64,000 nt of DNA from Halicephalobus mephisto (Eukaryota; Nematoda; Chromadorea; Rhabditida; Panagrolaimidae): positions 310,001 to 374,000 of the forward strand of contig SWDT01000029.1 of assembly GCA_009193035.1 (NCBI GenBank). Reading direction: 5' to 3'. Each line of letters opens with the position of its first letter. The stretch's first letter is position 1. A model generated the notes under the pieces. The model did no database searches and was not told the DNA's origin. It saw only the letters and a list, made by a program, of their open reading frames with translations. The position numbers and the translations under genes were made by a program. Below are positions 34,386 to 46,959 of this stretch, piece after piece.

Positions 34386-34539
34386 CCTCTAAATTTGGAA
34401 AAAATTCTTCCGGATCTAACAAAAAAAGTTACTTTAGCTTAAATATCGTTTTAAACTAATCCATAAATAAAATAGTCTTCAAACGTGCATCTAGAAATCC
34501 ATAATCTAATTTTACTAAACGGGCTTCTGGATCCAGATA

Positions 34540-35740
34540 ATCCACGAAATCTGCAAATTGTGGTTTCCGTTTTTTTAAATTTTTTTTAAAAACCGCTTAG
34601 TCAACTGTAATCAACAGGAAAAATAGATCTAATTGCAAATAAGGATTATCAAGCTCCATAAAATCGAAACAGAAAACAAGCGCTTTGAAAATTGCTGATT
34701 GTAAGTTCACTAATAGCATAAACGAATTTTTTTTTTATTTTTCTTAGTATTTTTTGAAAAACCAATTAGTTACCTATAATCAGTAAGGAAAATAGACTTA
34801 ATTGTAAATGAGAATTGTCAAATTTGATAAAGTTAAAGTAGAAAACAAGCGCTTTTAAAATATTTTATTGAAAGTTTTATAACTTAGTGAGTTCACTTTT
34901 TCTTGTTTGCGATTGCTTTTTCAAGAAAGTCATTACATAGCTATAATCAGTAGAGAAAATAGATTTAATTACAAACAAGGTTATTAACTTTGATGAAATT
35001 GAAACAGAAAACAAGCGCATTAAAAATCCTTTGTCGGAAGTCCGCTAACCAAGTGAGCGAATTTACTTCCGTTTTTTGATTTTCTGAACATATTTTTTTA
35101 AAAACAATTAATCAGTTGTAATTAGTAGAAAACATAGATTTAATTACAAAAAAGGATGATTAACTTTGATAAAGTTAAAGTAAAAAAGCGCATTGGAAAT
35201 TGATTGTAAGTTCACTTACCAAGTAAACGAATTTGTTTTCATTTGTTTCGTTTTTGTGAATGTTTTTTGAAAAACCAAGTTATCAGCTATAATTAGCAGA
35301 AAATCTAGACTTAATTACAAAAAGGATGATTAACTTTGATAAAATTAAAGTAAAAAAGCGCATTAGAAATTGTCGATTGTAAATTCACTTACCAAGTAAA
35401 CGAATTTGTTTTCATTTGTTTCGTTTTTGTGAATGTTTTTTTAAAAACAATTAATCAGTTGTAATTAGTAGAAAAGATAGATTTAATTACAAAAAAGGAT
35501 GATTAACTTTGATAAAGTTAAAGTAAAAAAGCGCATTAGAAATTGTCGATTGTAAATTCACTTATCAAGTAAACGAATTTGTTTTCATTTGTTTCGTTTT
35601 TGAAAAACCAAGTTATCAGCTATAATTAGCAAAAAATCTAGACTTAATTACAAAAAGGATGATTAACTTTGATAAAATTAAAATAAAAAAGCGCGTTAGA
35701 AATTTATTGTAAGTTCACTTACCAAGTAAACGAATTCACT
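34540..35740. repeat. satellite-like array, about 170-bp period, 7 copies
   Basis: GGATGATTAACTTTGATAAA or a variant recurs near 34643, 34815, 34980, 35158, 35325, 35498 and 35658. Each unit also has ACCAAGTAAACGAATTTG and TAGACTTAATTACAAA. 35741-36620 shows nothing recognisable. Confidence 0.85.
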
Positions 35741-36624
35741 TGTTTTTTCATGCGTAGTATACAAAATTTTGTATTTTATTTAATTCGTTCATCTTAGCAA
35801 AATCTTTAGCAATGATAAATATCGGATTTTGGACCTATATCCGATAAGCTAACGGATGAGCTGTTGCTGCTTTCACTAGTAACTGTAGTTTTTAGATATG
35901 TTGTGAAATGAGTAGTTTAACGTAATAAGAGTGCTCTAGCAATTCGCTGAATGGTCCGATCCATGTGTGAGATTCTAATTCTTACTGTATCCAGAATCCC
36001 GAATATCTTTATTGAAATGCATTTCTAGGGACATAGGAAGGCGTGAATTCTCTACTGATAACTAAATAAGATTCAGCAGCAACTGACTTCAGAACTCATT
36101 ATTCTGGTCTTTTATCGTGCTCTGGATAAGTCGGCTGATTAGGCGGTTTTTCCCTTTGGGCAATGATTTAGGAATTTTGAATTAAATACTTGTTTCTTAT
36201 ACCATAATTCTAATAAAATTGAAATGTATGATAAATACAGTTTCGTACATTTATCCAAGTTTTCCACTCTAAATAATTGTTTTGCAAACACGGGAATCAG
36301 ATTCTCAATAAGTATCGGATAAGCTACTGATTAATCTGTTATTTATTTCAAAGTTCATTTTGATTAACTTTGTTGTTTGATGTGCAACAATTTATAACTT
36401 TTTTGCGGTTTTTTTGCTTCAGAATATTATTCAACAAACATAGACACTGTATTCTAAACACATGTACAGTAGGTTATAAAACTAATTCTTACTTATTTGA
36501 AAACTTGCTCTAATTAACTTTAACATTTCATATATGAGATTTCATAATTCTTCAACGTTCTTGTTTCATAAAATTTCCCAACAAAAATAATCAACTTGTT
36601 TTCGAATATATATACAATAAGTTA

Positions 36625-37182
36625 TACACACAAGAAAGTTTAACTTTTAGTTCGGTAAAAATTGCGAAATGTGACAAAAATTAAAATGTAATAGTGACGA
36701 TTTCTGTTTATTACTAAAGCAAAAGTTACGTTTCTTTCTGTGTTGATATTGATGGATTGTATATGGTATATGGATACATTAAAACGACTCTGATGTATCA
36801 GATATATTAGACTCAATGTATAGTTGCATTAAGTTCACACAAAAAACAGCTTTTAGTCCAGTAAAAATTGCGAAATGTAACATAATCGTCACATTTTTCA
36901 TGAATATTTGACATTTGTGATGAAAATTAAAATGTAATAGTGACGATTTCTGTTTATTACTAAACCAAAAGTTACGTTTCTTTCTGTGTTGATATTGATG
37001 GATTGTATATGGTATATGGATACATTAAAATGACTCTGATGTATCAGATATACTAGATTCAATGCATATATACATTAAGTTCGCACAAAAAATGTATTTT
37101 TTAGTCCGGTAAAAATTGTGAAATGTAACAAAATAGTGACGATTTGCATTTGTCACTAAGTCAAGTTACTTTTTTTGCGTAA
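36625..37182. mobile_element. composite MITE: three palindromic units and two spacers
   Basis: Units begin ACACAAGAAAGTTTAACTTT or close variants and contain AAAATGTAATAGTGACGATT and ATCGTCACATTTTTCATGAA. Two copies of a spacer (TGATATTGATGGATTGTATA ... ACGACTCTGATGTATCAGAT) join them. Reverse complement of the arrangement in the intron of gene C, with one extra unit. Confidence 0.75.
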
Positions 37183-37189
37183 AGTAAAT

Positions 37190-39020
37190 TCTTACTCGTT
37201 TGAAAATTTATTTTTATTAAATTTTTCGATATACTAAATCCCACATTTTTTCGATTTTCGTATTCCATAATAGCATTACGGGAAAGTAATTAAAGGATTT
37301 TCAATTTATTCTATCAACTGGAAATTGAACTATGATGTATTTTAAAATTTCAATTTCGATTAAATTAACTTTTTCTATAAATTAAAAATCTTTGATTCCG
37401 AAGTTTAATAATCCGCTTTAGGATTTATGTTCCGAATTCATATTTCTCAAAATTACTAACTTGTATTTTCAGATAAAGATTTTGGTTTTTATGAAAAACA
37501 ACTATCAAGATAGATAATCCAAAACATTTTGCTCAGATTTTTTTTCTGCACTGAAAAGCGGATTTGAAAAGTACATAATTTAGGGATAACGAAAATTAAA
37601 GATATTTGTCACATTTCCTTTTTTGTAAACTTTGTAAAAACATCCGTCATGAAAATTGACGTTTTTTAAACTTTTTGCAAAATTTGCAACTTTCTTTTAC
37701 GCAGTAGATCTGGTTAAAAGTAAATAAACAAGTTGTTTATTTTTAAAGTTTAAAATGAATGAAATTATCGAAAATTGTGTTTTGTTTTGTTCTGACGATG
37801 TGAGATGAAGATAGATGAAGATCAAACAACATAAAGGAGTAAATAAACATCGCCAGATTTCTGGAATCCAACACGAGGAGAAACATTCAAAATATTTTTC
37901 GTTTTTCTTTCTACAGTAACTTTGAAGAAAATCTTCAAAAAATTTGTCAAATAACTTTAACTTTTTAATTAACATCGGAAATTGAACAATTTTAATTTCA
38001 AATTTTTACGAAGATAATTTTTCTGAAATTTGTTTTAATTATCGTAATACTGCGATGTTGGAACTTTGAAAAGCTACGTAAAAACTAAATTCTAGTTTCC
38101 GGACTTAACTAAGTTGTGAAAATTCCCGTCAGGACCATTTTTTCAATTTTGTTTAATATTTTTATTTGAAACAATTTTGAAACTTTTGAGTACCGTATAA
38201 ATGCAGAATTTTGTAACTTTGATTTAAACAAAAAAAATTCAAAAAATTCGTGATGAAATAATTTTTTCAAAACATAGTAAAGACTTAAAAGTAAAAAAAA
38301 ATACAATTTTGAAATTTTTCGAAATTATATAAAAATAAAATTTTAATTTTTTTAGTCCAAATTGAAAAATTTGAAATTTCTTTAAAATAGTTAATTTTAA
38401 CTTTTTAATCAACATTTATTTTTTAAAATGTTGTAATTTTAGAAATTTTAGAAAATTTGAAATTTTTTTGAGATAATTTTTAATCGGAATTTGTCATCAC
38501 TAAAATGTTACAATCTTAGAGGTTTTTAGAATTATAAAAAATTCCACAATTTCCGGCGAAATATTTTAAGAGTTCGTCAGAAGATAATTATCACAAACTT
38601 TTGTCCTACAAATATCTATTTCTGTAATAATTGCTGACATTTAATCCTCGATGATAGTTATGCAACTCGAATAAATCTTACTTTACATTTACATTTTTTC
38701 ATTTGTTAATGGTACAGATGTTTTTTGAGTCAGCTGTGAGTAATTTTATGACTAGTCAATTTATAACCAACGAACTAGCAATGGTTCTACAATCAGGCTG
38801 AACAAACAATGTTGATGACGATAGGAAAGGTCAGAAGAACCACGTCTCAAAGTCCGTAGAAGTCTTAAGTACACAAGAATTTCAAAATTGGGGTTCTTTT
38901 CAAATGCCAAATCAATCCCTTGTGGAATCCAGCTATATCCAGAGATCTACTTATGTGGATAAATACGTCTTTTGACACTTGTTTTAAGCACTTATGTTGC
39001 AATTCTAACAACTTCAACTT
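37190..39020. other. AT-rich spacer, no supported gene
   Basis: Contains one diverged AATTCCCGTCAGGACCATTT motif of the GTCTCGAC repeat family near 38118. Minus-strand frames of 92 and 65 codons (from 37975 and 38306) are A/T-driven and have no splice context. Confidence 0.45.
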
Positions 39021-39022
39021 AA

Positions 39023-39462
39023 AAAGTTGTTTTAAATAATTTTATATGGAATTTTAAAGTTATTTTAATTTTGGCTTTTTGAAAGTCTTTGTACAAAGGT
39101 TTGTCTTGTTAGAACTGAGGATTAGTCTTCAGAATCCAGGAATCTGAAGGTTGATTATGGATTCTCACTTCAGATTCGGAGTCTACAGATCTGGTTGCGT
39201 TAGTTTAAGCACTTTTTGCTCAGTTATCATTGTAGAATCGGGACGTAAATGTTGGAAACACAAATGTGTAGGGCTTAAACGTCATGTAACTAATTTTAGA
39301 TATCTCCAAAGCTCGATAATAAGTACTCAAAATGATGCACTCGAACCTGTAGAGTTTGAATCTGAAGTCAAAATTCAGGAATCTAAAGGTTAATTATGGA
39401 TTTCGACTTCTGATTCAAAATTTACGAGTGAACATACATCATTATAAATACTTTTTTGTTCG
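39023..39462. repeat. 440-bp duplicated segment, copy 2
   Basis: Partner of 30343-30782. The 80-codon frame (39151-39393) differs at three residues (I to V, T to I, Q to K) and is still open. Non-coding flanks differ about as much as the frame, so there is no sign of protein-level constraint. Confidence 0.85.
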
Positions 39463-41400
39463 GTTATGATTGTATGAATGGAAATACCTGAGGTATAGCT
39501 GGGAAATATTAATTTTTACTTTCAATTATACAAATTCAAAAAACTTCCCATAAGCTTAACTGAGAACAGTCCGAGGTCCCTAAGATTCAGACCCCTCAAA
39601 ACTACAATCTTACAAAAATCCGTAAAATTGAAGTCCATTTGTCAAATTAGAAATTTTATTTTTCCATTTCTGAGAGGTCAAAATAACGTTTAACAATTAT
39701 TTCATTTATTTTCACTGACCAACGTCCCAATTTTTCCATAAGTGCTTAATGGAAAATCAGTAACAAAATGAAGCAAAATTTTCTTTCTTCATTTCCTTCG
39801 AAATTATCGCCCACGAAAAAATTGACGAAAAAGTAAAGTCAGAAGAAGAATCTTAAAAAAATTAAACAATGAGACGTCTGTGACGACAATCACATTTGAG
39901 CAATTATCTGATGAAACTTAAGAAATCTGAATTTTCAAAAACCACAGTATTCGCGAATTAGCGATGAATAAACCGACTTTTATATCACAAATTACTCTTG
40001 CTTACTGTAGGTAGATACAATTACAGAACATGGAAAATTTCGAAATTTTATAAAACTTATTTGATAATTTTAAAAAAATTAAAGCCAAATTTTATGTTTT
40101 GGTCTCAACTGGAAAGTTGAAAAAATTCATATTGAAACAAATTTTTAAATTTTTTGTAATGTTTTAATTTTTAAATTTTATAAATTTATTTAAAACGGAT
40201 TTTTTATAATTATCAGTTTTACCTATAAAGTTATAAAATTTTTTCGAGACAAATTTCTTCCATTTTTATGATAATACTTTCTATTTTTAAAACAGTATGA
40301 TTTCAGAATTTAATGTATATTTTTAGAATCTGGCGGAACCACTTAAACTCAAAGCTCACAATTTTCGATCTCAACCGGAAAATTCTAAAACTTCACGTTG
40401 AGATAATTATTTCGAAATTTCATCATTTTTTTTATAATTTATGTTGTTTAATATGAATGAAATTTTACATAAATTTGTGAAATTTAAATTTGCTTGGATA
40501 CCGTTCAGCATTTGTTTCGAATTTTATGATGTCTACTGACGACCATTTTTAAATTCAACATCTAAACCGGATCTACTAAAATGTCCTTTTTAGGCCTGAT
40601 TTCACACTTCTACTAGCTACAGTACCCATTGAAGATAGTGAGGGTGGACCGGAGGAAATCAGTCAATTGTTCAAAATTATTAAAAATAACTTTTTAAACA
40701 ACTTTGAAAATAAAAATTTATTTTTTAAACAACTTTGAAGATAAAAGTTATTTTTTTAAACAACTTTGAAAATAAAAATTATTTTTTTAAACAAGTTTAA
40801 AAATAAAATGATTATAAAAAATTTCTTTTAAGTTACATTTTAAAAAATTTTTGAATCTAAAATAATTTCAACTTTTTTAAAACATAAATCTAAAATAATT
40901 CCAGTCTTTCGAAATCATGTAAAAAATATTTAAATTTTACTTTTTATTTTCCAACACGAATTCACATATACAGTAACTTTAAAAATTTTGTTTTTATTTT
41001 TTTCAAAAATATAAGTCAATATGTAAAAATAAATTTAGGGTGAGATCCGAGATTAGGAAATTGAAAAGAGATCAGTCGTTGCCTCAGGCAACAACACTTG
41101 TAAAGAATTTTAGGAATAAAAAATTAAACATAATACTTTTCTAACAAAAACAGGCTAAGTTTGGAGGAGCAAAAAGTCTGATTACCAGTAAACAAGCCAA
41201 ACATGGATAATGATATCTCTTCAGATGTTTGGGTGTGTGCTGCCTTTGGGGGTCATCGGGAAACTTTTTAGAAGTTATAACTTCTGATGTGCGGGAAGCC
41301 CGGGGGCAATAGGCACTTGTGCAACTTCAGAAATAGGTGGAAAGACAGGACCAACAGTAACTACAATCAACCGGGAGAAGAGAATCCATCTTCTTTTTGG
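39463..41400. other. AT-rich spacer with diverged repeats
   Basis: Near 40100 and 40375 lie diverged GTCTCAACTGGAAAGTTG motifs of the palindromic family. 40680-40820 has four copies of an AACTTTGAAAATAAAAATTA-type unit. 41160-41400 is GC-richer and probably 3' flank of the Ly6-like gene. Confidence 0.45.
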
Positions 41401-41417
41401 ACAACTATGTGACTGCT

Positions 41418-42008
41418 TCAATCCGACTGCCTAGGCTTCTCCGCAAGCCTATCCAAGTAATCTCCGAACGAAGTCCGTGAGTTGCACTTGTCGTAATTGC
41501 ACACACATCGGAACAGGACTTCTGGAGGTGAGAATTTCGGAGAAAACCCTCGGAAGTCATATCTCTGAAAATTACATTGTAAAAATCGCAATATTACGGT
41601 ATCAAGTACCTCGTAAATGCACATGGATAACACTTGGTACTTGTCGTCGTTGTTGGCGAAGGCGAGCATATAAGGCGCCAGATCGTCGTTAGCAGGTCCT
41701 AATCCATACACTTTGCCTTCGGAATTTTTATTTACAGGAGATTCCGGAACCAACGAACAAAACGTCCAATCGTCGTTACTGACCAGCCTCATTTCACCCT
41801 GAATAATTTAATCCGGATTAATTAAATCCATTGTTCAAAGTCTCTGGGGAAATGACGTTCTGAGGACGAAAAAGAATAAAAAACTTACATCTTTTCCAGT
41901 ATTATCGTAACATGTTAAAGCAAAACTTTTCTGGTAGAATACTCCAAGAAATAAAACACTTAATGTTAAAGCTCTGGAGAGCGAATTCATCAACACAGTC
42001 TGCATCAT
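41418..42008 (-). CDS. secreted Ly6/uPAR-like (three-finger-type) cysteine protein
   Basis: Three exons: 42008-41889, 41798-41610 and 41564-41418, all phase 0, with introns of 90 and 45 bp (GTAAGT ... TTATTCAG; GTACTT ... AATTTTCAG), giving 151 residues. A TTTCTTTTTAG acceptor 28 bp before the ATG fits trans-splicing. Residues 1-31 are a signal peptide ending QKSFA; the mature protein starts LTCYDN. Six cysteines follow: LTCYD, WTFCSL, SMCIYE, then FRCVCNYDKCN. The closing C-x-C-x(4)-CN is the hallmark of the Ly6/uPAR fold. The last 18 residues are hydrophilic, so no GPI-anchor signal is seen and secretion is likely. Worm relatives occur as large families, mostly uncharacterised. No neighbour gene suggests a partner. 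Confidence 0.92.
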
Positions 42009-42039
42009 AATAAAAATTTACTTGACTCAAGTCTGGCCT

Positions 42040-43000
42040 AAAAAGAAATAAGATAAAAAAAAATAAAGTTTTCTAAAATCACGAAAAAATTTTTAATAAG
42101 TTAAATATTAATTATCAAGTTACATGGCGAAGTCCTCAGTCTCTCGAAACTCAGAATGAGGACGATTCCAGATGCCAACCCCGGCATAAATGCAGTGGAG
42201 AATAGGGCGGTCCAAAAATGCCATTTTTCTACTATAGGCGGAGCTCGTGAAATACTGTCAAGAAAACTCAAGAGCTTTCAGAAGTCCAGATTGGCTTGAA
42301 GATCAGAAAAATGCATCTTTGGGTTTTGCAAATAAAAACATATATCTAAACATTAAACAACAATTCATAATTTATAAAAAAAAATAAAATTACGTAATTT
42401 ATAGAATTTTAAAAAATTCTGAAAATTCAAATGATTTCGAAATTTCTTAGAATTTCAAACATTTCTGAAATTTTGAAATTTTTAATTTTTTAATTTTAAA
42501 AATTTTTTTTAATTCTAAAAATTGAAATTTTTTAAGAATTTTAAGATTCTGAAAATTCGGAATTTTGTAAATTTCCAAATTTCCCGAAATTTTACAATTC
42601 TATAAAAAATTACAAAATTTAATTAATTTTTTTGTGAATTCCCAGACTTACAAGTTTCTAAAATTTTTCAAGATTAAATTAACATTTAAAAACTAAATTT
42701 ATAATTTCCAAAAAAAGCCGAAAATTCGTCATCAGATTGCTCTTAAATTTTTTAAATTTAAATTTTTAATGTTCTTAAAAATCTAAGATTATTATATAAA
42801 AAATAAAAAAACGAAGGCGTTGAAGACTCTAATTGTCAAATAAAAGGTTTTTGTTGACGCAATTCCGGAGGATCAGAAGGAAATTTATAGATTCTAGACG
42901 GCAGACAACTACTTTGAAAAATTAAATACAATAATTAAAATTTAAACTTGTTAAATTTTCCAATTTTTCATGAATGAAAAAATTTTTAAATATTACGAAA
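42040..43000. other. spacer, AT-rich, nothing identified
   Basis: 5' flank of the Ly6-like gene, then simple A/T sequence. No exon or element seen. Confidence 0.5.
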
Positions 43001-43039
43001 TTTTTAAAAAAGAATTTTATAAAAAATATAATTTTGAAT

Positions 43040-43665
43040 ATTTTAAAAATTTACACTGGATTTTGGACGCTTGCGAGAGATTGAAGAAGGTTCTGGAAGG
43101 TTTTATGGGATTTTGAACGACTCTAGAAGTCTTTATAAGATTGTCGAGATTTCCGTAATCTTGTACTGGATTTTGAAAAGTTACAAAACCTTTCGTAAGA
43201 TTCCAAGTGACTACAGAAGCTTCCATAACATTTTCAATTTTTTCATAATGTTCAACTGGATTCTGGAAGATAGAAAGACATTCTAGAAACATCGAAGTGA
43301 CTACAGAAGCTTCTACAAGGGTATAATAATTCTTTCAACCTTTTACTGGACTTTAGAAATCTTCATAAAATCCCCAAAATTTTTATCTTTCTACTAGATT
43401 CTGGAAAATTACAAGAAATTTTACAAGATTCTAGAAACCTCCCTAAGATCCCCATTTTTTCACTATCTTCTACTAGACTCTAGAAACCTCCCTAAGATCC
43501 TCATTCTTTCACTATCTTCTACTAGACTCTAGAAACCTCCCTAAGATCCTAAAACAGTTAAAAACCCACCACGTGATTTCAGAAAGTTTCAAGAATTTAT
43601 ATGGGATTCTTAAACATTTTACAACCTTCCGCTAGATTCTAGAAGATACTAAAATTCTTCCATAA
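43040..43665. repeat. degenerate CTAGAAACCTCCCTAAGATC-type repeat
   Basis: 43430-43555 has three close copies of a 50-bp unit with TCTACTAGACTCTAGAAACC. Upstream units with GACTACAGAAGCTTC are looser. Frames of 71 and 91 codons here come from the repeats. Confidence 0.65.
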
Positions 43666-44207
43666 ACTCCAAGTTACGGAAAATTAAACACTAACTATGT
43701 ACACGTGACCCTGACCTGATCATCATCCTAGAGTCAAAATGTAGTCTAGCAAACTTGATAAATAATTTTTTACATCAGTTAATTGGGGCAGTTTCAGAAA
43801 GATTAATTTCAAATTAATTCGTTCAGACAATACTTTCCGAGATGGATGATGAAATTTACGAAAGATGACTGGGCTTTAGAACGCTTTACAGTCAAGTTTT
43901 ATGATCTCCAGACACCGATCAAATAATTCACAACCAAGTTGAAAGTGGGGAATGAAAATTTCTTCAAAATCGAGAGCATTAAAAGGAGATTTGTAATTTG
44001 TAAAACTTTGAAAAATTGAGGAAATTCACAGGATATTATTTGTTTTATTTGGAAAATTCTTAGGTACATTTGAGCACTCCCAAAATCCTAACTATTACTT
44101 AATGTGACTTTAATCATGAATTCCAAATTTTTCAAAGCCCATAAGGTGTTCCCTATTCTATTTGGAGAGTTTTTAGACACACCTTAACTCTCCCAAAATC
44201 CTAAATA

Positions 44208-44306
44208 CAGTCGAACTTGAATATAAGATACCCTCCTCGGACTGAGCAAAGCGTATGTTATAAAAAATACATTGTAACGGGGGTATCTGATATCCAAGTT
44301 CTACTG
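44208..44306. mobile_element. 99-bp MITE, TA-flanked
   Basis: Left end CAGTCGAACTTGAATATAAG, right end (reverse complement) CAGTAGAACTTGGATATCAG, with TA directly outside both. CAGT-starting ends and TA duplication fit the pogo/Tigger branch of Tc1/mariner. Confidence 0.75.
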
Positions 44307-44370
44307 TATTAAAAACTTTCGAAATTTCGAAATCATATATCTAGATTCTCTTAATTTTCAAAACCATATA

Positions 44371-44542
44371 CAGTCGACCTTGGATATAAGATACCCTCCT
44401 GGGACCGGCCAAAGCGTGTGTTATAAGAAAAAATACATTACAGCGGGGTTAATTTGAAGGCGGACTAACCAAACCCACTCACACCATATGGTACAACCCG
44501 AGATATGTTATAATAAGGGTATCTCATATCCAAGTGCTACTG
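44371..44542. mobile_element. 172-bp MITE of the same family, TA-flanked
   Basis: Left end CAGTCGACCTTGGATATAAG, right end (reverse complement) CAGTAGCACTTGGATATGAG, TA on both sides. Shares ATACCCTCCT and AAAGCGTGTGTTATAA-like interior with its 99-bp neighbour, which is a shortened version. Confidence 0.78.
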
Positions 44543-45339
44543 TATTACCTAATATGATTCTTCAATTCCAAAATTTTCAAAAACTAAGGTCTACAAAGTT
44601 CTTTTAGACAAATTTCTAGATAACTAAGCCCCTAAAATTAGAAAGATTATCAAAGGAAGATTCCTATTTTATATTCTAAAATTTTCAAAAATGGAAAATC
44701 CACAAGGGACACTTTTATCCCCTCTGAAAGAAGTTCTAGGTATCCTATTTCGGAACTTCAAAAATCACCACAAAGGTCTTGTTTTAAATTCTGAACTTTA
44801 AAAATAGGAGTTCTTAAAAGATTCCCACTATTTTTAATAAAATTCTCAGCTATATATATGCCCTTCTAAAAATAATCAAAAATTTTTTATTTAAAATTCT
44901 GAAATGTCAAGAAATTCACAGGGGGACATCTTTTTGATTCTTTTCTAGAAATTTCCGCGCTACACCCTTGGCGGCTACTATTAGCTAGATTGAATCAGTG
45001 AAATTTTTATGTTTAAATTCGAATATTCCCATGCAGACCAAAGTCTAAAAATTGAGAAAATCATTTTTGTTTTGAGACAGTGGATCTGGGAACGCTTACA
45101 ATAGGGTCATAACGATTAAAAATATTTTTTCTTGACATCAGCATAAATCACATGAATAAAAGTACACGAAAAACAATGATTTTTCGATGATGGAAAATGA
45201 AAGCTTATATTCGATCTAGAGCAATGAAAACATTACAAAGTTAGTAATTCTAAGTTTTGCAATAGTTGATGTGTAATAGATGAAGATATCATAGATGACG
45301 AAATCAATTTCCGTTGTAAAATTTGATCATTTCTAAGCA

Positions 45340-46190
45340 CATGATTTCGAAACTATGAAAAAAGCAAAATTCACTCCTACAACAAAATCTCTGAAGATCC
45401 TGACAAATTCGCTTCAAAAGTAATTATGAAAAAATCGAAATCAACTCCTACTACGAAACTTCTAACAAGTTCGCTTACTCCCAAACATATGTGGAACTTT
45501 GCTTCAAAACTAACCTAGAGGAAATCGAAATCAACTCCTACTACGAAACTTCTAACAAGTTCGCTTACTCCCAAGCGTATGTGGAACTTTGCTTCAAAAC
45601 TAACCTAGAAAAAAGTGATAAACTTTTACTATAACATCCCTAACGAGTTCGTTCTTTCCTAAGTTCACATATAATTTCGCTTCAAAATCAATCTAGAGAA
45701 AAGCGAAATCAACTCCTACCACGAAATATCCTATTACAGTAAGAATTTAGTGATTTTTACGTGTAAATGGAAACTAGCCTAAAAAAGTGAAATCATCCCA
45801 TGACAAAGTTCCCTGATAGCTGTAGTAAGGCCATTCGTTCCTGATCACAGATGGAGTTTTGCACACAAAAAACGCCTAAGATAAGAACTTAATCTTCTGC
45901 TAGCGTTCTTAGGAATCCTAGCATGAGGAACATCACGGAAGTAATCATAGTCATAAGGAGAAGAAAAAACATTTTTTTTCACGGAACATGAAACCAACTT
46001 TCGACTACGAAGTTCTTTAATGATCATAAAAGGTCACAATTTCCCATGTGCAAGTGGAAACTAGCAAAAAATAAAACCTAAAAATGGTCCAAAAAAACTC
46101 CTACCGAGAAAATTTTCTTAAAAGTTCGACAAATTCGCTATTTTCGAACGGGAATGAAATTTCGCGCCAAAAACAACCTAAAAATAAAAC
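45340..46190. repeat. decaying tandem array, about 95-bp period
   Basis: Best copies contain ACTACGAAACTTCTAACAAG, TTCGCTTACTCCCAAACATA and GGAACTTTGCTTCAAAACTA (near 45460 and 45540), decaying to the right. A single similar phrase (TTCGCTTACTTTCGAGCGC) is near 58645. Confidence 0.7.
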
Positions 46191-46232
46191 TATCCAACTT
46201 GGAGAACCTTGTGATTTAACCCTGTTAGATAT

Positions 46233-46535
46233 ATGTTTACTGTAGGGTTAATCTATTGCGGAGCAGTATTCTGCCAATTGACATTCGCAGGAAAGCGTAG
46301 GACACGCCGTCTGAAATGCAGGAAACCACTCAAGAGGTCAAGCTTCCGGATATTCGGGATTTTCCGTAGAACAAAAATTTTTAAACCAAAAAGACATGCA
46401 TTTTTAGAAATATTTAGTTTTAAATCTTGCACGATTATACTATATATGAGAATATTTACATTTGAGCTTATGATTTGGGAGTTAATGACGACACTTGAAG
46501 TTTTTGATTCCTATCGTTGCGCAACTGTTTCCTAA
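46233..46535 (+). CDS. hypothetical small cationic protein
   Basis: ATG frame of 100 codons. The N-terminus is hydrophobic (MFTVGLIYCGAVFCQLTFAG) and could be a signal peptide. It is followed by a strongly basic segment (KRRTRRLKCRKPLKRSSFRI, FGIFRRTKIFKPKRH), then an AT-rich, membrane-like remainder. GC content is higher in 46240-46370 than around it. Without splice sites, homology or a poly(A) signal it may be chance; a shorter spliced product is also possible. Confidence 0.25.
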   Translation: MFTVGLIYCGAVFCQLTFAGKRRTRRLKCRKPLKRSSFRIFGIFRRTKIFKPKRHAFLEIFSFKSCTIILYMRIFTFELMIWELMTTLEVFDSYRCATVS

Positions 46536-46959
46536 CGAGGTCAAGGAAAACAAGAAAATTTTAAAAACCGGTAGAAATAAAATTTCGTTTTTTTCAGTAA
46601 CGAAATCATATGACAAATTTAAAAAAAATGTTTAACATCCACATAACAATGAAAAAAGTTTTAGTTTTTCAGAAACTTTCAAAAAGTTAAATCTGATTAA
46701 ATTTCGATTATTATAAAAATCACAAATCTCAAGTAAATCGAAAAAATGAGTTGTTGGAAACAGATATCATAGGTCTCCACCCATAGGATAACGATAAGAC
46801 AGTACAAAGGATTATCATACAACCAACATGAACATAAAGATCAAGAACAAAATTAAGTCGATAAAAGAATAATTTTTTTTATTTGGCCATTTCCCAATTT
46901 TTAATAATGACAGATTTTTATGGATATTTATTAAAATCAATAACTGTGCCAAATCTATG

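Noticed and set aside
37697..37975. 92-codon minus-strand frame with a hydrophobic segment
   Set aside because: T-rich sequence gives apparent membrane segments by chance; no acceptor, homology or GC rise supports it.
41290..41400. Hydrophobic open frame just past the stop of the Ly6-like gene, which could have been a GPI signal
   Set aside because: It is in another frame and no donor lies in exon 3 that would join it; the annotated stop is kept.
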